Assembly (NCBI RefSeq): GCF_963662255.1
Contig: NC_085073.1
Location: 1,922,001 to 1,986,000 of the forward strand
DNA length: 64,000 nucleotides
Direction: 5' to 3'
Source: Cinclus cinclus
Taxonomy: Eukaryota; Chordata; Aves; Passeriformes; Cinclidae
How positions within the stretch are numbered: position 1 is the stretch's first letter; each line of letters opens with the position of its first letter. Shown here one piece after another: positions 33,650 to 64,000 of the stretch. The translations under genes were made by a program, and so were the position numbers. The notes below the pieces were generated by a model, which was given only the letters and a program-made list of their open reading frames with translations, made no database searches and had not been told where the DNA came from.

Positions 33650-35098
33650 AATTCCTCTCTTTATATCCAGTCTCTCTTAATACAATTTTAATATTCTGGT
33701 TGATCCTAAAGATGCAACGTTAACTATAGAAACAGCAGCAGAAAAGCGGAGGGTACAAGACATGTTTTTATACAAAAAAAATTCTTTTCGTTGCTTACAA
33801 AACATATGCAAAAGAAGCTAAAAAAAAACCAAAAGGCATTGCTATTTGTTCTACATAAAAAAAATCTCATAACTAATGTTCTTTTTTTTTAAAAAAGAAA
33901 TATCAAGCTTAGGCACAATTTTGCTGCTGGCTGCTTGTGAACAAGCCAAGAGAACACGCCACCCCCTCCTAACTGAGTGATATGTATTGACTGTTCTGCA
34001 CTTTATACTTAAGGCAATTTTTTGTTTCCGTTTCATTTCTGACAAAGTGTTTTTTCCACCCCTTACGTCATGCCAGGATCCGTCTGCATGTGTCAGTATG
34101 AGCAGTACTACAGTTTGTGGTTCAACAGGGTTGCAGGTCACACCGAGGGTTTTCTTCCTACAGATCTCTGTATCCAGAGGAATAAAAAGATCTACAAATA
34201 AGAAAAAAAAAATAAGTCAGAAGTGATAGGAACCCAAATGAAAATAAAACTGTGTTCTTTGCACAGGTTCCAAGGCCCCTGTTGCAGCTTGTCCTGGCAG
34301 GGCTGGGCAGGGATGCAGCTGAGCTTTGCCTTTGCTTTGGTCAGGCCATCCCCAGGCACCCACCACTGGGGCAGGGGACACCAAGGGACTGTGTCCTACC
34401 CATGCACTCTATGGGATCAGCTCCTGACCTACCACTCCTGGATCTGCTTAATCCCCTCCTCCATCTCTGCACTGCTCAGATAGTCCTAGATTCCCTTAAA
34501 AATGGGAACAGCCCATCAGAGCCTATACCTGCCAGCGCCTTACCAGGGGATTTTCACCTTCTCTGACCCTCTTAGAATTTCTGGGACCTGCCCATTCCCT
34601 CTCACAAGGAAAAGGAATTGCTCGTTTGCAGTAGCTAACTGGGGCAGGACTGGGAGGTGCAGAGCAGAGCTGAACCCCCTCAGAGAGCTCCAAAGCCCCC
34701 CATCCCAGCTATGGGGCTGCACTCTACTGTGGGCTAGAGGCTTTGGGTATCCATGGGGCACATGACACACAGGCAGAATCATGGAATGGGTTGGGTTGGG
34801 TTGGAAGAGACCTTAAAGTTGGTCTTACTCCACCCCCTGCCATGGGCAGGGACACCTCCCACTGCCTCAGATTGCTCCAAGCCCCTCCAACCTGGCCTTG
34901 GACACTTCAGGGATGGAGCAGCCACAGCTGCTCTGGGCACCCTGTGCCAGGATGTGCACACATGGAGGTCACTGATTTCAGGGAAATGAAGCAGAGCCAT
35001 GGCTGGTGCTGAGGGAGTGGGGCTGACCAGACAGAGCAGAGCAGGGCATGGGCACAGGGCTGGACCCACACTAGGATCAAAGGTGGGGAACAGTACCT
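33650..35098 (-). other. TCF3: Probable TCF3 3'UTR (proximal part)
   Basis: Directly follows the TCF3 stop. The distal half (33,650-34,250) is T/A-rich on the transcribed strand and non-repetitive, with an ATTAAA at 33,692-33,687. A CR1 fragment (34,778-34,975) lies within it. Placement is inferred from position and composition. Confidence 0.5.
34778..34975 (-). mobile_element. CR1 fragment in the putative TCF3 3'UTR
   Basis: AGAATCATGGAATGGGTTGG start through CCATGGGCAGGGACACCTCC to CTGTGCCAGGATGTG. Confidence 0.85.
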
Positions 35099-57070
<21,972 letters not shown>

Positions 57071-57647
57071 CTGCAGAAGGAGGAGAGAAAAGAGGTTTGG
57101 GATAAGAGAGAAGTGAAGGGTATTTTTTTTTGCCCCCAGGCACCTGGATCTTGCTAAGGGACAAATCCCACTCCTGTGAGGCAGCTCGCCCTGACCTCCC
57201 ATGAAGGGACAGCCTGAAAATCTCATGCTAAAGCAGGAGCTGCTTTCAGTTCACAGAGAGCAGGTCCATAAACACCAAAAGCCTGGAGCTGCAGCAGTAC
57301 AGGGAAGTGCTTGTGGCCATGGAAACTGGCAGTGTCAGCTCTGAGCCAAAAGCTCCCTGCAGACACTGGAGAGCCAGCTGGACTTGGCAGGGCCAGGCTG
57401 GAGCTGACCAAGGGCCAGGACCAGTGACCAGACCCCCGGTGTGCTTTCCAGACAACAGGAAATGCAATCCCAGTGCACGAGAGCTGAGCTCCTGCTCCAC
57501 ACAGGGTTTCTGGGCACCTTCTTTCCCTCTCCTGGGGAAGGTTCAACTTCCCAAAACCTGCAGTTCCTCAGAGCCAGAGCATCGCTGCCAGATGGGATCT
57601 GTGTGCCAAGAGCCCCATGCCAGCAGTGCCTGTGTGCCCCTGTGAAC

Positions 57648-57925
57648 TTTATAGAGTCCCAGAAGGATTTAGGTTGGAAAGGACTTCAAAGCCCATCCAG
57701 TGCCACCCCCTGCCATGGCATGGACACCTTCCACTATCCCAGGCTGCTCCAAATCCCATCCAACCTGGCCTTGGGCACTTCCAGGGATCCAGGGGCAGCC
57801 ACAGCTGCTCTGGGCACCCTGTGCCAGGGCCTGCCCACCCTCCCAGGGAGCAATTCCTGCCCAATATCCCATCCAGCCCTGCCCTCTGGCAGTGGGAAGC
57901 CATTGCGCCTTGTCCTGGCACCCAG
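57648..57925 (-). mobile_element. CR1 copy in TCF3 intron
   Basis: AGAGTCCCAGAAGGATTTAG to CTCTGGCAGTGGGAAGCCAT. Confidence 0.88.
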
Positions 57926-58537
57926 GATCAATGAGGGCTTCTCTCACAACCATATCACCCTGTGTACATACTTTGTGAAGCACCAAAAAAAAAAAAAAAA
58001 GGAGCCCAGCCCCCTGGTGGGATGTTCTCTCTCTGAAACATCCTGGCACTCTCCTGCCTCGTGATCACTGCCCTGGGCACAGCATGGCCCCAGCCAGCAG
58101 CAGCCAGGGGTGCCAGGACAGCAAAGGACACAAGAAAGGGAGGAAGGGAACGATTCTGTGCTGTGCCTGGAGCACCTGGAGGCACAACAGTGTCCTTTGG
58201 GATTCTCTCCATGCCCCTAAAGCAAAACCAGACACTCTTCCAGTGGGGAACAGGCACTCCACCACCCCCCACCCCCAAACCCTTCCCAAAAAGGGGATCA
58301 CAGATCACATCCTGCCACCGGTCTGGCTTAGGGAGCAAAACTGGGAGGGGCAGGATTTTGCCAATCTGCTTAGCCTAAAGCCAACCACGGGGCCACTAAA
58401 ATGCAGGTTAATGCACTGGAGCGACGCTGAGGCTGGCAGGACTCTCCTTACCCCACTAAGAGGTTTCTGGGGATCAGAGGAAGAGGGGAGGGGAAGCAAA
58501 ATGCCTCAAACCAGCCCCCTGAAGCACAGGGCCCAGC

Positions 58538-58732
58538 GACCAGAGAATGCTAGAACGGTTTTGTGTTGGAAGGGATATTGAAGATCATCTCATTGCAGCC
58601 CCTGCCATTGACAGGGACACCTTCCAGGTGTCCAGCCTATCCCAGGTTCCTCCAAGCCCTGTCCAGCCTGGCCTTGGACACTTCCAGGGATCCAGGGGCA
58701 GCCACAGCTGCTCTGGGCACCCTGTGCCAGAT
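58538..58732 (-). mobile_element. CR1 fragment in TCF3 intron
   Basis: GAATGCTAGAACGGTTTTGT to GGCACCCTGTGCCAG. Confidence 0.85.
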
Positions 58733-59202
58733 GGGAAGAGAGAGGAGGCTGCTCAATTTGCAACCTTACCATGGAGGCCTTGAACTCAACCCAGAAATTT
58801 TAGAGTGGATTCCTCCACTCCAACCCCCAAGCCCCAGACCCCCATTCCTGATGGGAAGGTCCTGGCACACTGCAGCCTCCCCCTCCCTCTGTCCAGCGAC
58901 AGCCGGAGGCTCCGGGTGCTGCTGCCATTTGCTTTCAGAGGCTTAAACATTAAGTAAACAAAGGTCAAAATGTCAGAGGATAGATCTCGTAAATGACCTA
59001 ATTTCTAAAAGAGCTTAAGAGCTCGATCTGCTACAGCACCAGCCATGGGCACAAAGGACTCAGCAGGTTGTGGCTTCAGGTAGGTCCTGATTACTCCTAA
59101 AGCAGAGGAAAAGCAGGGTAATGCCAGGGGTTGGCTGGACAGCAGCAGCCATGTCTCCCATCTGATAAACACACTGCTGCTTCCATGTGTAACTGCAATG
59201 GG

Positions 59203-59325
59203 GAATCACAGAAACACAGAATGGTTTGGACTGGAATGAACCCTAAAGCCCTTCAAGTTCCACCTCCTGCCATAGGCAGGGACACCTTCCTCTATCCCAG
59301 GGTGCTCCAAATCCCATCCAGCAGC
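59203..59325 (-). mobile_element. CR1 3' fragment in TCF3 intron
   Basis: AATCACAGAAACACAGAATG to GGTGCTCCAAATCCCATCCA. Confidence 0.82.
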
Positions 59326-59439
59326 CTCTGCCATCACCAGAGAACTTGGCCTGAACCAGGGGACTCCTGGATATCTCTGAGAAGGTGAAGGGACACTGGG
59401 CAATCCCCAACCATGTGCAGTTTAACAGGGCAAGTGTTG

Positions 59440-60143
59440 GATCCCACCCTTGGGATGGGGCAGCCCTGGATGCAGGGACAGGCTGGGAATGAGAGGCTGG
59501 AGAGCAGCACCGTGGGAAGGGACCTGGGGGTCCTGGTCAGTGGCAAGTTGGATCTGAGTCACCGCTGGCAGCCCTAAGGGCCACCGTGTTCTGGGGGGCA
59601 CCAGGGCCAGGGAGGGATTGTCCCACTCTGCTCTGCACTGGGGCAGCCTCACCTCCAGTGCTGGGGGCACCTTGGGCACCACAAGATCAGAAGGAGCCAA
59701 AGCTGCTGGAGAGCGTCCAAAGGAGGGACACGGAGCTGGGGAAGGGTCTGAGGAGCAGCTGAGGGCACTTGGCTCGTTCAGCTGGAGCAGAGGAGACTGA
59801 GGGGAGACTCCTCGGGGGCTGCAGCTCCTCCCGAGGGGAGGCAGAGGGGCTGGGGCTGAGCTCTGCTCTGGGACAGGGACAGGAGCCCAGCAAGGGCTGG
59901 AGCTGTGTCAGGGCTTGGGCTGGAGCTCAGGGAAAGGTTCTTCTTTCCCCCGAGGGTGCTGGGCACTGCCCAGGCTCCCCAGGGAATGGTCCCGGCCCCA
60001 AGGCTGCCAGAGCTCCAGGAGCGTTTGGACACCGCTCTCAGGGATGCTCAGGGTGGGATTGTTGGGGTGTCTGGGCAGAGACAGGATAGGGACTCATGGA
60101 CCTGTGGGTCCTTTTCAGCTCAGGATATTCAAGGATTCTATGA
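59440..60143 (+). mobile_element. Long CR1 copy in TCF3 intron, recent subfamily
   Basis: 0.7-kb sense copy, the near-exact reverse complement of the copy at 17,667 and, over about 400 bp, of that at 62,117. It ends GGATATTCAAGGATTCTATG. Confidence 0.88.
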
Positions 60144-61267
60144 ACCCAGTGCCAGCTCTGCACTGCTCCAAACCCACAGCCTTCTCTGGATGTCTCTCCT
60201 TCCTCAGTCAGCATCTGCTGCACCCTTGGGTCTGTGGGTGCCCTGTGGAATGGGGGTCATTGGGAAAGACAGGGCAGTCCTGGCCAGCCCCAGCTCCTGT
60301 ACCCTCCATCATCACATAACAAGGGAAAAAAAGCAGTAAAAAACTCAGCAGAAGACATTTTCATTTCAATATCTTTGAAATCAAGGCAGAAGAAAAAATG
60401 GCAAACTTCTGGATTGGAAAAGCCTGCTGAAATTCAAAAGGTGCACAGGCTGGGCAAGGAAAGGCTGAACTTGCCCACAGAAGGAGCTGTTTCTGTGGGC
60501 AGGGAGATGGCACAGGTGGCAAACCCAGACCCACCCTGTCAACCCTTGGCAGCCACAACCCAGGGCACCAACCAGGAAAGGTGGCAAAGCCCCAGGAAGG
60601 AGACAAGTCCCAGTAACTTGGGAAAACCCACCAGGAAGCTCCCCAAACTCCAACTTGCTCCTAACAGAATTCCTGAAATCCTGCAGATGGGTGTGGAGGG
60701 ATCTTGTGGGGGGAGGAGGAGAAGAGTGGCAACAAATCCTTTGAAGAGGAAAGGGTTTCCTTTGGATAGGAGGTAAGGCAGGAGGTAAAAAAGGCACCTT
60801 GAGTCAGTGTACCCAGACACTGGCTGAGAGCACTCATTCCAAATCTTTCTGGCATTACCCTCCTGCCTTTCCCCCTGCCAGCTCATTCTCCTGTCCCTCA
60901 CCTACCTGTGCTGCCTCCAGCCCTGCCTAAGGAGCCATTTCCCAGCCTCTCTAGCCTCCCAGCATGTTCCTTCTTGCAGGATCTGGCTGTGTGGGGCTCT
61001 GGGAAGCAAGCCTCCCCCAGCCCTGCCTTCACCCAGGGCTTTTCCAGAGGAACCCCCCACACCGTTTGTGCAACTCCTCCCAAAGGCACATCTGCTCCTG
61101 AGCTTGGAGATGAGGAAGAAAAATAAAAACTGCTCTTCTCAGAGGTTCCCACCCGCTCTGGCAGTGTCAGGGATTGGCTTTGGCACCCTGGATCATGGCA
61201 GCATCTCACCTCCACCGAAGCAAACTGTTTTTACATAAATCATGGGTTTGCCATTTTTCACACAGAC

Positions 61268-61350
61268 CACAAAATCACAGAAAAACCTGAATTGGAAGGG
61301 ATCCACAGGGATCATCGAAGTCCAACTCCTGGCCCTACACTTGACAGCCC
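61268..61350 (-). mobile_element. Short CR1 3' end
   Basis: AAATCACAGAAAAACCTGAA then GGAAGGGATCCACAGGGATC and AAGTCCAACTCCTGG. Confidence 0.75.
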
Positions 61351-62116
61351 AAGAAAAAATATTTAAATGCTGCCTACAAGTTTTTCCAGCACTGGCAGAG
61401 CCAATGCCCCCACATCACCCCAGCCTCAGCACAGCCACCACCCACCAAGCACCTCCCCCAGCCCCACACTGCTAATTCCATTAGAATTCCGGCCTGGGGG
61501 AAAAGGGGAGGCAAAACACAGCCAAGGATTAAAAACAGAGAGAAAAAAAAAGAAGTTAAAAAACCAGGAGCAGCAACAACACCCTGATTAAACCCATTGT
61601 CCAGGAAGACCCCAATCTACAGGCGCTGACAATACCCACCCGATTAGGAACACTGCTCTGAAAGGCAGCTAATTACTAGAAATAATTACTAGAAAGAAAT
61701 CTGTTATGGCTTATCAGTTTTCTCACAAGTTAACCACTCCACTCCCTGCCTGTCCCTGCTGAAGATGAATGGTGAATTGTGGAATTGGTGACTTTAAACA
61801 GACAAAAAGCCCTTCTCACCCTCCTCATCCTCTGGGAGGAACCGGTTTGTCACTGTGCTGTGTCCTGGCACCACCCCAGGACAGCCAGAGCTGCTCCTGT
61901 CACCTCTCCCCACCACATGCTGGGAAGCTCAGAACTCCCCAGGAGGTTCCCTGTCCTCCAGGGAACCAAAGGCTCAAAGCTGGAAAACTTGGAGGAGGGA
62001 ACAATGGAGGGCTCAGACATTGGCTCTGCACCTGCTCACCTGGTTCAAAGTCCCCCACCTGGCAGCCTGGGATGCTTCTCATTCAGAACACTCATAGTGT
62101 TTCCATTTTGGGATTT

Positions 62117-62545
62117 AGAATCACGGAATCCTGGAATACCCTGAGCTGGAAGATCCAAGGATCATCAGCTCAGCCCCTGTCCCTGCCCAGACACCCCAAC
62201 AATCCCACCCTGAGCATCCCTGAGAGCGGTGTCCAAACGCTCCTGGAGCTCTGGCAGCCTTGGGGCCGGGACCATTCCCTGGGGAGCCTGGGCAGTGCCC
62301 AGCACCCTCGGGGGAAAGAAGAACCTTTCCCTGAGCTCCAGCCCAAGCCCTGACACAGCTCCAGCCCTTGCTGGGCTCCTGTCCCTGTCCCAGAGCAGAG
62401 CTCAGCCCCTGCCCCTCTGCCTCCCCTCGGGAGGAGCTGCAGCCCCCGAGGAGTCTCCCCTCAGTCTCCTCTGCTCCAGCTGAACGAGCCAAGTGCCCTC
62501 AGCTCCTCCTCAGACCCTTCCCCAGCTCTGTGTCCCTCCTTTGAA
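62117..62545 (-). mobile_element. CR1 copy in TCF3 intron, recent subfamily
   Basis: AGAATCACGGAATCCTGGAA start; nearly identical to 24,418-24,850 and inverted relative to 59,440-60,143. Confidence 0.88.
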
Positions 62546-64000
62546 CTCTTTCTAATTTATTTTCTTATTCTTTTGACAAATTTAGGTTATTCAATCAAGT
62601 GCAACACAGCCCAGAGCTCCCTGCCAGTCCATCCTGTAGAGCGCTCTGATTTTCCCCATCACTTGTGGAGCTGAAACTGTGGCAGAAGGGAGTGACTGAA
62701 GATTCCACTCACACTGTGCCTTTAATGAGAGCAGGAGGGGTATCACCCGCAGCTCTGTGGGAGCCCTGGATGGGGGGAGCATCTCCCACAGGTGCTGTCT
62801 CAGTGCAGCCTCTTGGCTCTGTGCTGAAAATGCCTCCCACAGTCAAGCTCCCATCACGCCCCATGTTCACCCAAAGAACATCCATGAGCTCAAATTCAAC
62901 AGCTGAACAGAAATCAATGCTTATCCTTTCAAACTGCTTTTGGATCAGGTGTGCACCTGTGATTCACAAGGTCAGCACCCCGAGACTGGGCTGGACTGGG
63001 GTGAGAAGCAGGGACCATCCCTCCAGTTGCCACCCACTGCTGCTCCTGCTCTGGGGCCACTGCAGGGAATAACAGGGATTAAATCAGAGCTTTGTACCCC
63101 ACCAAATACACCCCAGGGGCTAAGCAACCCTTTCCTCACTGCCCCTGGGAGGGGACTCAGGCTGGGGAAGGGGACCCTGGGCAGGGGAGGAGGGCTTGGG
63201 CTGGGATGACACCAAAGGGCCCAATCAGGACAGGAACAAGGGGCAGGGATACAGCCTGCAGGGATTTCAGGGATGTGCTGGCAGTGTCCTGCTCCCCTCA
63301 AACTCAGACCTGCTTTCCTTCTCTCCTGGGCCAGGCAGATCCCTCCACCCTGTCTTTCCCACAGAGTTTGCTGCTCGTGGAGTTTGTGACAGCAGCTCCC
63401 AGCACAGAGATAAACTGAGCAGAAGTCTGGATGGACACATTGCACTGCTCCCTTACCCAAAGGGCCCCTCCACCCTGCAGCTTCCCAATCCCCCTCCTTG
63501 TTCCCTGCTCTGTCAGATCAGTCTGAGTGCTGACAGGCTCATGCAGGAGGGGGAGCACCAGCTACACCAGGGCCCCAAAATGCCACCAGCCTGCAGGGAC
63601 AGGGCAAGTGCAATGGATGTGATCACTGCCTCAAAGCTCAGGCTGGCAGGAGCTCCTCAGCCCGCCAAGGTCTGGTCAAATCAACAGCTCCCTTTTCCAC
63701 TTGGAAAATTGAGGCAAAAAAATCACCATTTGCTCCATTTCTCCAACAAGCACTGTCTGCTGTAGAGTCCCTTTGCTGTGGAAAGGTGTTCCCTGTCCCT
63801 AAAGCCCATCCTCAGAGCATAAGAGGCTGCAGCCTGGCCCTGGGACCTGCACGGACTTCAGGAGCACAAAATCCAAAGGATAGTGGTCCCAGGAGGAGCC
63901 ATCACCACCCTGACTGCTCAGAGCCCCAGCACTGACTTTGGGGGGCCCTTTCAGCTCAGCCTCCCTCTCTACTGGCCCAACCCACCACTGCCAACACAGA

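Larger units (their letters stand above)
57071..64000 (-). other. TCF3: TCF3 intron reaching the right edge
   Basis: I looked for the preceding TCF3 exons (serine-rich, GSWGSGDQ and FTESHSSL type) and saw none. The stretch holds CR1 copies at 57,648-62,545 and unique DNA from 62,546 to the edge. Confidence 0.5.

Noticed and set aside
57071..64000. Search for the 5' exons of TCF3
   Set aside because: No segment matching the serine-rich SWGSGDQ or FTESHSSL regions with splice sites was seen. They are probably beyond the right edge.

Overview
This window is vertebrate nuclear DNA and almost certainly avian. It is packed with 3' fragments of the CR1 LINE, introns are short, and promoters are GC-rich. 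All three protein-coding genes I can support lie on the minus strand, in the order MBD3 - UQCR11 - TCF3. This is the order of human 19p13.3, a region that corresponds to chicken microchromosome 28. I cannot name the species; several nearly identical CR1 copies suggest a lineage in which one CR1 subfamily was recently active.

Layout, left to right. 1-3,840: CR1 fragments and unique DNA that probably holds the MBD3 3' untranslated region. 3,842-16,537: the MBD3 coding region in six exons, with its CpG-island promoter at about 16,330-17,110. 17,110-22,300: intergenic DNA with CR1 copies. 22,302-25,531: UQCR11, with two coding exons, a predicted separate 3'UTR exon and a CpG-island promoter. 25,700-27,735: intergenic, with a run of CR1 3' ends all on the plus strand. 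27,735-35,098: a CR1-poor stretch with AT-rich blocks at both ends and several minus-strand AATAAA signals, probably including the TCF3 3'UTR. 35,099-57,070: fifteen TCF3 coding exons, including the two alternative bHLH exons (E12 at 38,981-39,219, E47 at 35,901-36,127). 57,071-64,000: TCF3 intron. The exons for about the first 100 residues (activation domain 1) lie beyond the right edge or were not recognised.

The genes are unrelated in function: a NuRD chromatin subunit, a respiratory complex III subunit and a class I bHLH transcription factor. They share only conserved synteny. Every exon join listed was checked by hand for AG/GT borders and reading phase, and all three reading frames close exactly.

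I found no CRISPR array, operon, transposase gene or novel coding system. The most interesting points are an apparent absence of the exon segment for the first half of the MBD3 methyl-CpG-binding domain, splice donors immediately after the stop codons of MBD3 and UQCR11, frame-enforced exclusivity of the E12/E47 exons, and nearly identical inverted CR1 copies inside a TCF3 intron.
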